A stretch of DNA of 64,000 nucleotides. It comes from Weissella viridescens. GTDB taxonomy: Bacteria > Bacillota > Bacilli > Lactobacillales > Lactobacillaceae. Shown in pieces: positions 54,062 to 62,277 of this stretch (its first letter is position 1; the number at the start of each line of letters is the position of its first letter). The notes beneath the pieces are model-generated. The model had not been told where the DNA came from and ran no database searches. It saw only the letters and a list, made by a program, of their open reading frames with translations. The translations under genes and the position numbers were made by a program. Location: assembly GCF_001437355.1 (NCBI RefSeq), contig NZ_JQBM01000005.1, positions 1 to 64,000 of the forward strand, written 5' to 3'.

Positions 54062-55024
54062 TTAAGCTAAGCTACTCAAGTTTGAAATGATAATTGATCC
54101 AACAACAACTAAGATTGTTCCAATTGAGATATAAAGCATTTGGCGAGATGTCTTCTTCTCATGCAAGATGTAAATTCCACCAAATGTTCCAACGATGATT
54201 CCTAGTTGTGACAAAGTTGCTGCAGTTGCTTGTCCGATTTGTGGATTTGCAGCTGAGATGAACATTGCAATGTTACCGATACCCCAAACCAATCCTGTAA
54301 GGATGTTACGGAAGGTTGCTGGTTGCCACATTGTCTTACCTTGATGCATAACGAAGACAACAATAATCAAGGCACCAATCACTTGTCCAATTGATTGTGG
54401 TCCAACAATCGCAGTCATGTAGTGCAAGCCACTACCATGAGGTGCTCCGTGAACGGCATCTGAGATAAAGCCAAACTTATTCAACAAGTTAGGGAAGACG
54501 AAGTACATCATGAATCCCAATGATGAAAGGGCAATCGCCATGTAACCACCTTTAGGATCAGCTTCAGGATTTGGCGTTGCCTTAGAGTTAGGATCTGGCA
54601 ATGATGTCAAAACGGCTCCGATAACAACCGCGATAATGGCTAGTAGTCCGAAGAACCACATCTTTCCATTCGTCCATTCTCCCAAAACAGAAGCGGCCAT
54701 CAATGCGTTTAAGGCAATTTGACTAGCAGTTGAAACTGGGTTACCAACTGATACCCCTAATTTCTTGAACGCAACGAATTGTCCAGCCGTTCCAATCGCC
54801 CAGAACAAACCTGAAACAAAACCAACCACCCAAACACGCGGGTTAAAGGCAAAATCAAGCCCTGCTGATGGAATCACGTAGAAGAGCAAAGTTGAAAGAC
54901 CAAAGATTAAGGCCCCCAATGTCATTCCTAATGTTCCTTGAGCGGCTGATCCACCCATCTTTGTTGTAATAATACCTGTTGATCCCCAAGCTAAAGCTGG
55001 AATCAACGCAATTAAAATTGCCAT
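54062..55024 (-). CDS. Glucose/ribose uptake permease, GRP (GlcU/RbsU) family
   Basis: A 320-residue protein of about ten membrane helices of the drug/metabolite transporter superfamily. The N-terminus ALIPALAWGSTGIITTKMGG, the repeat-like GLFWAIGTAGQFVAFKKLG and GLVWGIGNIAMF are typical of GlcU/RbsU. These carry non-phosphorylated sugar by proton symport, complementing the PTS. A perfect cre overlapping its -35 shows carbon control and supports a sugar substrate; glucose versus ribose cannot be told apart. Confidence 0.88.
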   Translation of the reverse strand: MAILIALIPALAWGSTGIITTKMGGSAAQGTLGMTLGALIFGLSTLLFYVIPSAGLDFAFNPRVWVVGFVSGLFWAIGTAGQFVAFKKLGVSVGNPVSTASQIALNALMAASVLGEWTNGKMWFFGLLAIIAVVIGAVLTSLPDPNSKATPNPEADPKGGYMAIALSSLGFMMYFVFPNLLNKFGFISDAVHGAPHGSGLHYMTAIVGPQSIGQVIGALIIVVFVMHQGKTMWQPATFRNILTGLVWGIGNIAMFISAANPQIGQATAATLSQLGIIVGTFGGIYILHEKKTSRQMLYISIGTILVVVGSIIISNLSSLA

Positions 55025-55077
55025 AATTAGTTCTCCTCAAAATTTCTAAATAAATCGTTCTCTTTGGTACATGAATA

Positions 55078-55115
55078 ATAATAGCATATGAAAATTGCTT
55101 ATGCAAGCGTTTTCA
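55078..55115 (-). promoter_or_regulatory. Sugar permease promoter with perfect cre
   Basis: -35 TTGCAT (55101-55106), 17-nt spacer, -10 TATTAT (55078-55083). TGAAAACGCTTGCA (55102-55115, minus strand) fits the CcpA consensus at every defined position and covers the -35, so repression in glucose is expected. Confidence 0.8.
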
Positions 55116-55137
55116 TAAAACCAATCATAAAAAATAT

Positions 55138-55177
55138 AAAAAGGTCTAAAGTAGCACTACAGCACCACTTTAGACCT
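55138..55177 (-). terminator. Terminator after the topoisomerase gene
   Basis: A stem AGGTCTAAAGT/ACTTTAGACCT with a structured 14-nt loop and a T run on the minus strand, 6 nt past the stop. Confidence 0.88.
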
Positions 55178-55182
55178 CTATT

Positions 55183-57234
55183 TTATGCTTTCAATAGTTT
55201 GAAACCCGTGTATTCATTTCCGCGAAATGTTCTTTTTCCTAACTGACCTTTTGCTGTAAAAGGCTTTTTTTGTTTGGTGGTCGTTTCAAAAGTAATTGTT
55301 TTACCCGCTAATAAATCTGCTATTTCCGTCTCAGTGAATGTATGGTTCCCCCAAGTTTTTGCAAAATGCACTTCTTGCCCCTTAAAGATTCCTGTCACTT
55401 GTTCCGCTTTTGGCTTCGCTTTGACTTTACGTTTCTTTGGTGGTGGTCCAAGACGTTGGGTCAGATTGGCAACATTCGCTTCCATTTGTGGCATATCGTG
55501 GGCAATCACCTGCGTCACGGAATCCAATAGCTGCGCCATCGGCATCTTAAATTGTTCCACTTCGTCCATCATCTCAAAAAGCCGTTTCGTTATTTTAGGC
55601 GAGGCAATCCACGTATTTTCTACCATTATCGCTGAGATGTTTCCGGTTTGAGTCGGCGTTAATTTACCCCGTGACTCGTTTAGCATCCCCTTTGTACCTT
55701 GACTCATATCGGACAAAGTTGAGACACGGGTCGCCCCAGTCCCCACATTATTCTTTTCCAAGAAAGCCATAATCCATTTAGTTGTTGGCGTTTGTGGTTT
55801 GGGATTCTTTCCCTCAGCTAACTCTGGTTGGGCCGTCGGCCCCAAGGTCGCACTTTGACTCTCTGTATCATCCGTCTCAACATTAAAGATTGCCTTATAA
55901 TTCAACGCAATCGGCACATTAAAAGCTGTCTTAAAATCAGGATAGTCTAATAAATCTGCTGTCACGTGATCATAAACATAGTCTTCCGCCAGCATCGCCA
56001 AATAGTTCTTAGCTAACGTCGTATAAATCTGGCGCGCACCAGGGCCATACTTCTCCAGCTGATCCAGTGAAACCGGTACCTTAGTCCCTGGTCGGTTAGC
56101 CCCGTGACTCCCCTGTGGCTTCACATGGGTTTTACGTGGTTGGCGATGACTTAGCAGTTGGCGATCAACTTGAACTAAATCCGCAATCTGATCAACTGCC
56201 GGCAAAAGTTCATTGAATTGTTCAGGAGTTACATTGCGATCCTCGGTACGCGGATAAGAAACATATTGTGCTTCATACAGCTTTTGATACGTGCTCAAAA
56301 CCTGCTTTGCCGATAAACCTTGAGGCGCAAGTAGTGCTGCCAACCCTGCCAAATCGATTAATTTAGGTGGCGCTTGGCGTTTCGTCGTGTGTTTCTCATT
56401 GGCTACGGCACTCTCATGGTAAGTTGCCACGTCAGCTTCACCTTCACTGCGTTGCGCGTGCCGCCATGCAATTTGCTCAGCTTTAGGATCCACCTTACGC
56501 GCAAAGACATGCCCCGCGGGATCTTTAAACTTTACTTCATAATAAGGCACTGGGACATAGGCATTAATCTTTTGCCATTGCTCATAAATTTTCCAAATGA
56601 TAACAGACTTTAAACGCCCTTCTCGGGCTACAACAGCATAGCCGGCCCCTTTCACTAAAGTTGTCGCAATCCGAGTTAACTGCATCGACGCAAAATCCCA
56701 TCGACTGCGACTCTCACCTTTAAGGTATGGGCCATATTGCCATTTATCGGCAATAGGGACTAACTGACGCATTGCCTGTTGAATTGATTGCGGCGTTTCA
56801 TCCATAAAGTTAGCTCGAAGAACTGCCCCTTGCCACTTCATTGCATCAATTGCTTCAAAGGCAAGTAAATCACCTTCACCGGATGGATCTGTATCAGTCG
56901 CAATAATAATGCCATCGTAGCCTTGTTTAAGTTCTGCTTTAATTTGATCAAGCAATTGCTTATTTGTTGTTCCTTTTGTTCGGGTACGAATATAGGTCCT
57001 TTGCCAATTCAAATCATTGAGTTGCCAAGGCATATCGGCTAACTTCCATGATTTATATTTTTTGGCTAACGTTTCAGGAACCATCTCCTCTGGCTCCCGA
57101 AAAGTCATGAGATGTCCGCGTAGGTTCATAATCCGGTAATCAAAATCAGCGAAATGTCCTGCCGAACCTCCTAATGCCTTTGCAAAATTTTTAGCTGCTG
57201 ACGGTTTTTCCGCCAGAATAAGATATTTAGGCAT
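55183..57234 (-). CDS. Divergent type IA DNA topoisomerase (TopB-like)
   Basis: A 683-residue type IA topoisomerase. TOPRIM region: LILAEKPSAAKNFAKAL at residues 5-21 and IIATDTDPSGEGDLLAFEA near 112-130, a variant of DxDxEGE. The active-site Tyr lies in YVSYPRTEDRN near 328. The usual GRVQTPTL motif is replaced by EGRLKSVII. There are no zinc fingers; the C-terminus has a basic linker (KKRKVKAKPK) and an accessory domain. I start at the ATG at 57234, 8 nt after AGGA. It most likely relaxes or decatenates DNA alongside TopA. No plasmid or mobile genes flank it. Confidence 0.88.
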   Translation of the reverse strand: MPKYLILAEKPSAAKNFAKALGGSAGHFADFDYRIMNLRGHLMTFREPEEMVPETLAKKYKSWKLADMPWQLNDLNWQRTYIRTRTKGTTNKQLLDQIKAELKQGYDGIIIATDTDPSGEGDLLAFEAIDAMKWQGAVLRANFMDETPQSIQQAMRQLVPIADKWQYGPYLKGESRSRWDFASMQLTRIATTLVKGAGYAVVAREGRLKSVIIWKIYEQWQKINAYVPVPYYEVKFKDPAGHVFARKVDPKAEQIAWRHAQRSEGEADVATYHESAVANEKHTTKRQAPPKLIDLAGLAALLAPQGLSAKQVLSTYQKLYEAQYVSYPRTEDRNVTPEQFNELLPAVDQIADLVQVDRQLLSHRQPRKTHVKPQGSHGANRPGTKVPVSLDQLEKYGPGARQIYTTLAKNYLAMLAEDYVYDHVTADLLDYPDFKTAFNVPIALNYKAIFNVETDDTESQSATLGPTAQPELAEGKNPKPQTPTTKWIMAFLEKNNVGTGATRVSTLSDMSQGTKGMLNESRGKLTPTQTGNISAIMVENTWIASPKITKRLFEMMDEVEQFKMPMAQLLDSVTQVIAHDMPQMEANVANLTQRLGPPPKKRKVKAKPKAEQVTGIFKGQEVHFAKTWGNHTFTETEIADLLAGKTITFETTTKQKKPFTAKGQLGKRTFRGNEYTGFKLLKA

Positions 57235-57253
57235 CTTCAACATCCTTTTTCAT

Positions 57254-57871
57254 TTATTCTGATTGTACTCTTATGCATTCATATACGTTTTGTAGTTTTC
57301 GAAGTGCCTCACACAGAGCATAATCCAAATCAGCCGTCCCAAAGCGAGGGTCCCCTTTTGCAATTCTAAGACCAACTGAAAATTCGGTATGCTTTTTCTG
57401 CCCGAATTGCATCACGGTACGTTCAAAATTGGTGGCATCCAAAGATATGACCGCAGGTTCCATATGGTTTGGGCTAATAACAAAGTTTTGTGGCAAATCT
57501 AAAAAATGGCTTTGTTGCGCCTGGATACGTTCAGTCCACAAGGCTTGCTGCGTTGCATCCTGCTTCAAATTCTCTAAAAAGCTTAAATATAAATACAAAC
57601 AATCATCCCAAAGCCCTAATTCAAAATGTGGTAGCATCTTGTACCCACGCTTATTTGGGGCAAATGCCACCCAGGTATTGTCTGGTGGATAAACTGTTCG
57701 GCGCAAATGTTTAGCAACATGCGCATACCACGCTTGGCCATCCTCTTCTAAAATTGGCAAAGCCAATTTAGCAAAGTCCTCAAATTTTGGATCAATTTGT
57801 TGTTGGATAAGTTGCATGCGTTCAGCTAAAGTTGGCGCCTCAAATATCCTAAAATCTTGATTATTAAACAT
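57254..57871 (-). CDS. YktB-like DUF1054 protein
   Basis: A 205-residue cytosolic protein of the UPF0637/YktB family, recognised by HVAKHLRRTVYPPDNTWVAF near residues 52-71 followed by KRGYKMLPHFELGLW. Family function is unknown. The second of two adjacent start codons (ATG 57871) is chosen. It begins 2 nt after the mechanosensitive channel stop, so the two are probably co-transcribed. Confidence 0.88.
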   Translation of the reverse strand: MFNNQDFRIFEAPTLAERMQLIQQQIDPKFEDFAKLALPILEEDGQAWYAHVAKHLRRTVYPPDNTWVAFAPNKRGYKMLPHFELGLWDDCLYLYLSFLENLKQDATQQALWTERIQAQQSHFLDLPQNFVISPNHMEPAVISLDATNFERTVMQFGQKKHTEFSVGLRIAKGDPRFGTADLDYALCEALRKLQNVYECIRVQSE

Positions 57872-57873
57872 CA

Positions 57874-58941
57874 CTAATCCCCCGTTTCACCTGCATCGGA
57901 TTTTGCAAATTTAATATGCAACGTCTGCGCCGCTTTCATCACATTCAAATTCAAAATAGCCTTGGCGTCGTCACCGTTTTCAACTCCTTTCGGAGAAAGC
58001 GGTCCATTAACTTGAATATGAATCCCTTGATTGACAACTTCCGGAATTTTAACTTGATATTCCATATGTTTAGCCATGAATCGCTCGTCTTTTGACAAGA
58101 AATCCAGAATGCGTTGTCGTAACGCACTGACTTGTTCGTCGGAAGTCGTAACATCTAGATAGTAATCCAATGTAATACGTGGCATGTCGACTCGACTGTC
58201 ATTCGTGATCGGCTCATTAGCTAAAGTTGAGTTAGGCACAACTTGCAAGGCGCCTGTTGCCGTCCGCAGCTTGGTCGAACGAAAGGTAATGTCTTCAACT
58301 GTCCCTTGAATTGAAGGCGATTCGATTTTATCGCCAATGGAAAATGATTGTTCGCCAATGATGACCGCGCCCCCCAAGAAGTTTTTAATCTGGTCTTGGG
58401 CCGCCATTGAAACGGCAAGTCCCGTCAATCCAACGCCAGCAAATAATCCACTAATATTAATTTGCCAAGTTTCAAGAATGGCAAAGATAATGACCACTAC
58501 CATTAAAATCTGTAAAAGCGTGGTCAAAAATGAACGCATAATCGCACTTAATTCAAAACGCTTATGCTTTCCAGCCTTCGTCACAGTCTCCATTAAAAGT
58601 GGAATCAGGTGATATAAAATCACGCCAAAACTTATCAAAATCCAGGTGCGTAACACCTGATTTGTGATAATCACCAGTCCACGTGGCGCTTGCAAATATG
58701 CAAACAACAAATTCATCCCCACTGTATATATAATCACCGTAATGGGACCTGCTAAAGCCTTAATGATCAACGGGGCTGATGTTGTAAAATGCTTAAAATG
58801 ATGTTTTGACCACTTATTCATCACAAACCGCACACCATAATGACCGACTAATCCCATAATGATTAAACTCGCTACGGTAATTGCTAAGTTTTGCCAATCA
58901 AATGTCACTTCAATCCAATTTAAGATATTTTTGGTTTTCAT
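57874..58941 (-). CDS. Small-conductance mechanosensitive channel, MscS family
   Basis: Four or five N-terminal helices (to about residue 190), the pore-lining helix GVGLTGLAVSMAAQDQIKNFLGG (split here: GVGLTGLAVSMAAQDQI then KNFLGG) and the beta domain motif FSIGDKIESPSIQGTVEDI mark it as MscS-like. It opens under hypo-osmotic stress to release solutes. The start is uncertain: GTG at 58950 is too near AAAGGA, while the ATG at 58941 is 12 nt from it; I give the latter. Confidence 0.9.
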   Translation of the reverse strand: MKTKNILNWIEVTFDWQNLAITVASLIIMGLVGHYGVRFVMNKWSKHHFKHFTTSAPLIIKALAGPITVIIYTVGMNLLFAYLQAPRGLVIITNQVLRTWILISFGVILYHLIPLLMETVTKAGKHKRFELSAIMRSFLTTLLQILMVVVIIFAILETWQINISGLFAGVGLTGLAVSMAAQDQIKNFLGGAVIIGEQSFSIGDKIESPSIQGTVEDITFRSTKLRTATGALQVVPNSTLANEPITNDSRVDMPRITLDYYLDVTTSDEQVSALRQRILDFLSKDERFMAKHMEYQVKIPEVVNQGIHIQVNGPLSPKGVENGDDAKAILNLNVMKAAQTLHIKFAKSDAGETGD

Positions 58942-58990
58942 CAGGTTCACGTGTCCTTTTTTGTTTACTTATATTGCATTGTACCAAACA

Positions 58991-59019
58991 TTGCCAAAGG
59001 CAGTCGCCTGTGCTAAACT
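58991..59019 (+). promoter_or_regulatory. Promoter of the SMR exporter gene
   Basis: -35 TTGCCA (58991-58996), 17-nt spacer, -10 TAAACT (59014-59019) on the plus strand. It gives a leader of about 112 nt with a terminator-like hairpin. Confidence 0.75.
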
Positions 59020-59042
59020 ACATTTTATCAAAAATTAAATCA

Positions 59043-59118
59043 GCGCCACCGGGCGCATCACACGAAATGTCACACCGATACCATTAGGTCACAGAAGGTA
59101 TCGCTGGGGGCATTTTTT
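59043..59118 (+). promoter_or_regulatory. Structured leader with terminator-like hairpin upstream of the SMR exporter; possible riboswitch
   Basis: Hairpin 1 (59043-59056) is GCGCC/GGCGC with loop ACCG. Hairpin 2 (59065-59115) pairs AAATGTC with GGCATTT and CGATACC with GGTATCG, separated by an internal loop and capped by a 14-nt loop. It runs straight into six T residues, ending 6 nt before the ribosome site. Such an arrangement is typical of transcription-attenuating leaders. Guanidinium exporters are often controlled by guanidine riboswitches, but I do not see the ACGR loops of class II or the class I core, so the class is unassigned. Confidence 0.55.
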
Positions 59119-59137
59119 ATTTTGGAGGAATACACAC

Positions 59138-59458
59138 ATGGCATGGCTTTATTTAGGTTTGGCAGGAATTTTCGAGGTCGTTTGGGCAACCACCATGAAA
59201 CTCAGTGACGGGTTTACCAAATGGCCATTTGTTTTAGCAACACTCCTCGGCATGGTGTTCAGCTTCGGGTTCTTAGCCCTGGCCACCAAGACACTCCCCT
59301 TAAGCACCGCCTACCCCGTTTGGACTGGCATTGGTGCTGTTGGCGCAATCTTAGCTGGGGTCATTATTTTTGGCGATTGCATCTCCCCTATCACTTGGGT
59401 CTTTGTCGTCTTGTTACTCATTAGTTTAGTTGGTATCAACATTACGCATAGTCACTAA
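59138..59458 (+). CDS. SMR-family exporter, SugE/Gdx (guanidinium) subtype
   Basis: A 106-residue four-helix protein of the small multidrug resistance family. The essential proton/substrate Glu is E13 in FEVVWATTMKLSDGFT; this EVxWA...SDGFT form is characteristic of Gdx/SugE guanidinium exporters and not of EmrE. It appears to be a single-gene dimer type, since no partner follows. GGAGG precedes the ATG. It is preceded by a structured leader and followed by a bidirectional terminator. Confidence 0.88.
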   Translation: MAWLYLGLAGIFEVVWATTMKLSDGFTKWPFVLATLLGMVFSFGFLALATKTLPLSTAYPVWTGIGAVGAILAGVIIFGDCISPITWVFVVLLLISLVGINITHSH

Positions 59459-59461
59459 CTG

Positions 59462-59506
59462 AAAAAGCTAACCGGCTTCCACTGCTGTGGTTCCGGTTAG
59501 CTTTTT
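59462..59506. terminator. Bidirectional terminator between the SMR gene and gpx
   Basis: Stem AAAAGCTAACCGG/CCGGTTAGCTTTT, perfect over 13 bp, with a loop that can form a further small hairpin. T-tailed in both directions. Confidence 0.93.
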
Positions 59507-59972
59507 ATTTAAGTAATTTTTCAATTTCAGGTTCAATATGTTCTGGTTCCGTTATTGGGGCATAGCGATGTACCAATTTACCAGATTGATCAATCAAGAA
59601 CTTTGTATAATTCCACTTAATCATGCCATGGCCACTCATCTTTTTCAAATACACAAATAGTGGCGTTGTATCAGGCCCGTTGACTGCAACACGTTGTGTC
59701 ATGGGAAAAGTGACACCATAGTGTATTTGACAGTAATTTGCGGTTTGAGAATCAGTAGCCAATTCATTTTTAAATTGATTTGATGGCAATCCAATCACCA
59801 CTAGCCCCTTAGCATAATATTTTTCGTACAAAGCCTGCAGCCCATTTAATTGTCCAGCTAAACCACACTTACTAGCCGTATTCACAATCAACAATATCTT
59901 TCCTTTATAATCAGCTAGGTCTAATTTAGAGCCATCCATCTCATCCAACTTAAAATCATAAATTTGTGTCAT
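59505..59972 (-). CDS. Glutathione/thioredoxin peroxidase (Cys type)
   Basis: Thioredoxin-fold peroxidase of 155 residues. Peroxidatic C36 in NTASKCGLAGQ replaces selenocysteine, and the Gln and Trp tetrad positions are seen in GLPSNQF and MIKWNYTKF. It reduces hydroperoxides; the reductant may be thioredoxin rather than glutathione, as in many bacterial Cys enzymes. It follows tag by 21 nt, apparently in one operon. Confidence 0.9.
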   Translation of the reverse strand: MTQIYDFKLDEMDGSKLDLADYKGKILLIVNTASKCGLAGQLNGLQALYEKYYAKGLVVIGLPSNQFKNELATDSQTANYCQIHYGVTFPMTQRVAVNGPDTTPLFVYLKKMSGHGMIKWNYTKFLIDQSGKLVHRYAPITEPEHIEPEIEKLLK

Positions 59973-59993
59973 GTTGTTTCCTCCTAGGAAGTG

Positions 59994-60548
59994 CTACTTA
60001 TATTTAAAATCGCAGCTTTCAATATGGTCATTAACCATGCCAATCGCTTGTAAAAATGCGTAAGTTGTTGTTGGCCCAACAAATTTAAACCCGCGTTTTT
60101 TCAAATCACGACTAATTTTTATAGCCAAAGGTGTTATCGCGGGGACCTCATCGGCCTGTTGCCAGTGATTCACGATAGGCGTGCCGTCTACAAACTGCCA
60201 GATATAGGCCGAGAAATCAACTGGGGCTGCATCCATCGCTACAAACCGTTGGGCATTATTAATCACCGCTTCAATTTTCTGACGGTGTCGAATAATTGAG
60301 GCATCTTGCACAAGTTCATCGACTCGCGCTTGATCGTACTGTGCCACCTGAGTATAGTCCCAATTTGAAAAAGCTAACTTAAAGTTATCACGTTTTTTCA
60401 TAATTGTTTTCCATGAAAGACCTGCCTGCATCAACTCCAGTGTTAAGGCTTCAAACAATGACCGTTTTTCACATTGAGGCCAACCCCATTCTTCATCATG
60501 ATATGTTTGATTTACGGGGTCACTTCCCCAGTCACATCTGACAACCAT
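59994..60548 (-). CDS. tag: DNA-3-methyladenine glycosylase I
   Basis: Removes 3-methyladenine from alkylated DNA. RCDWGSDPVNQTYHDEEWG near the N-terminus, FEALTLELMQAGLSWKTI and the C-terminal GFKFVGPTTTYAFLQAIGM are the family hallmarks; Cys and His ligands of the zinc snap are present (C6 and the C-terminal ESCDF). I choose the ATG at 60548; codons at 60560 and 60593 are in frame but have no better ribosome site. Length 184 fits. Confidence 0.92.
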   Translation of the reverse strand: MVVRCDWGSDPVNQTYHDEEWGWPQCEKRSLFEALTLELMQAGLSWKTIMKKRDNFKLAFSNWDYTQVAQYDQARVDELVQDASIIRHRQKIEAVINNAQRFVAMDAAPVDFSAYIWQFVDGTPIVNHWQQADEVPAITPLAIKISRDLKKRGFKFVGPTTTYAFLQAIGMVNDHIESCDFKYK

Positions 60549-60704
60549 TATTGGCACCATCCTTAATTTACCGACTTCCAAGTACGCTTTCACTCAGATT
60601 GATTCTTCATAATATATGCCCATTCGCTAGTAATTTCAAGCTATATATTATAGAATCCTAATAATACTTAACCTTTTTCAAGCGAAAGATAGCGAGGAAC
60701 AGCC

Positions 60705-61346
60705 ATGCAAAATATGCTATTCGACTTCGACGGGACGTTAGCAAATTCAGGCGCGACAGTCGCATTAGCTACACAAGCGGCTTTTAGGGTTTTGTCCCTT
60801 CCCGAACCAAGTCACGATACAATTGCTTACTACATGGGGATTCCAATTGAAACCTCTTTTAAAGCAATGGCCCCTGAGCACGATTTTACAACCGCAGAAT
60901 ACGATCGGTTATTATCCAGCTTTCGCGAACATGCTCAGTCACTTGAACGGACTCAGGTCACACTCTTCCCCGACATCAGTGCTGTTTTAACTCATTTAAA
61001 ACAGGATGGTCGCCAACTTTTCATCGTGACTAGCAAACCAACACACACACTCAATCGAAATCTCAAACGATTAAATATCGCGCATTTTTTTACTGATTGC
61101 ATTGGTTCTGACCAAGTTACCCACTATAAACCGGCTCCCGATGGCATTTTAATATTGCTTGATCGATACCACCTCGATCCAAAACAAACCGTCATGGTCG
61201 GGGATGCAACCCATGACTTACAAATGGGCAAAGCCGCAGGCGTCAAAACAGCCGCCGTCACTTGGGGTGCCCACACCACGGCAGCCTTGCAATCTGAAAA
61301 ACCTGATTGGCTTTGCCAAACCGCCCTCGAACTCACACAGCTATAA
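60705..61346 (+). CDS. HAD-superfamily phosphatase, phosphoglycolate phosphatase-like
   Basis: A 213-residue class IA HAD hydrolase. Motif I FDFDGTLANS (both catalytic Asp), motif II IVTSKP, motif III Lys in HYKPAPDG and motif IV MVGDATHDLQMGK are in order. Many relatives act on phosphoglycolate, beta-phosphoglucomutase-type substrates or pyrophosphate; the substrate cannot be read here. GAGG lies before the ATG. It is isolated on the plus strand between two convergent or divergent neighbours. Confidence 0.87.
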   Translation: MQNMLFDFDGTLANSGATVALATQAAFRVLSLPEPSHDTIAYYMGIPIETSFKAMAPEHDFTTAEYDRLLSSFREHAQSLERTQVTLFPDISAVLTHLKQDGRQLFIVTSKPTHTLNRNLKRLNIAHFFTDCIGSDQVTHYKPAPDGILILLDRYHLDPKQTVMVGDATHDLQMGKAAGVKTAAVTWGAHTTAALQSEKPDWLCQTALELTQL

Positions 61347-61350
61347 ATAA

Positions 61351-61380
61351 AAAAATGCTTACTTTTCAGTAAGCATTTTT
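61351..61380. terminator. Bidirectional terminator between the HAD gene and the reductase
   Basis: A perfect 13-bp stem AAAAATGCTTACT/AGTAAGCATTTTT with loop TTTC, T-tailed on both strands. Confidence 0.94.
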
Positions 61381-61403
61381 GTTTATTTTATTAATTTAAG
61401 ACA

Positions 61404-62177
61404 TTAATGGAAAACCATGCCCCCATCAACAACTAGTGTTTGACCAGTCATATAGTTAGAATCTGGCCCAGCTAAGAAGGCAACACCGGCAGCAACATCC
61501 TCAGGTTCTGACAATCGTCCTAAGGCGATACCGTCAGAGAATTGCTTCAAGCCCCATTCGTCTGACTCACCCGCCTCTTGGGCAACATCATGTGCAATTC
61601 CCATCATCATCGGTGTCTTCACAATTCCTGGCGCAAAGGCATTCACCGTAATACCTAGTGGCGCTAACTCTTTGGCTGTCGTTTGTGTAATCCCACGAAT
61701 CGCAAACTTTGTTGATCCATACACGGTTAGATTTGGATTACCTTCAATTCCGGCTTGAGAACTGGCGTTAATAATCTTACCGCCATGCCCCAACTTTTTA
61801 AAAGCTTCGGTTGCCGCTTGAATCCCCCAAACGGTTCCGTTGATATTGATTTTATCTGCTAACTCAAGTGTCTTTTCATCAACATCTAGAATGGGTTGTG
61901 AAGGCGCAACACCGGCATTGTTAATTAATACTGTTAAATCACCAAAATGTGCGACAGTCTTCTCAATGGCATCGAAAACTTGATCACGCTTCGCAACGTT
62001 AACTTCGACCGCAAACGCTGTATCAGGTTTTTGATGATTAATCTCATCTGCCACTTTTTGTGCGGTATCCAAATTTAAATCCGCAATCTCTACTTTGAAA
62101 TCGTCCTGAACCAAACGCTTCGCAATGGCTTCACCAATTCCTTGACCTGCTCCAGTAATAAATGCAACTTCTGTCAT
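61404..62177 (-). CDS. Diacetyl/acetoin reductase, (S)-acetoin-forming SDR
   Basis: Short-chain dehydrogenase that reduces diacetyl and acetoin with NADH, regenerating NAD. Cofactor motif TGAGQGIG at residues 8-15, NNAG, the catalytic Ser and YGSTK (Tyr, Lys) are present, and the C-terminus GRLSEPEDVAAGVAFLAGPD with YMTGQ and VDGGM is typical of ButA/BudC. The ATG at 62177 after GGAGC gives 257 residues; the longer upstream frame overlaps the previous gene's terminator. Confidence 0.92.
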   Translation of the reverse strand: MTEVAFITGAGQGIGEAIAKRLVQDDFKVEIADLNLDTAQKVADEINHQKPDTAFAVEVNVAKRDQVFDAIEKTVAHFGDLTVLINNAGVAPSQPILDVDEKTLELADKININGTVWGIQAATEAFKKLGHGGKIINASSQAGIEGNPNLTVYGSTKFAIRGITQTTAKELAPLGITVNAFAPGIVKTPMMMGIAHDVAQEAGESDEWGLKQFSDGIALGRLSEPEDVAAGVAFLAGPDSNYMTGQTLVVDGGMVFH

Positions 62178-62242
62178 GTTCTCGCTCCATTTCTTTTGTG
62201 CTGTCTTGCTGGCTACACCATCATTATACGCTTTTAATTTCA

Positions 62243-62273
62243 CAAAAAAAGGACACCCCCTTGAGCGTCCTTT
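62243..62273 (-). terminator. Terminator after the family 4 glycosyltransferase gene
   Basis: A 7-bp stem AAAGGAC/GTCCTTT with a C/G-rich loop, followed by seven T residues on the minus strand. It appears to end the exopolysaccharide gene run that enters from the right edge. Confidence 0.8.
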
Positions 62274-62277
62274 CTCG

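Noticed and set aside
55183-57234. Topoisomerase as part of an integrated plasmid or ICE
   Set aside because: No relaxase, integrase, replication or att repeats nearby; neighbours are ordinary chromosomal genes.
59043-59056. Guanidine-II (mini-ykkC) hairpin
   Set aside because: The loop is ACCG, not ACGR, and the second required ACGR hairpin is missing.
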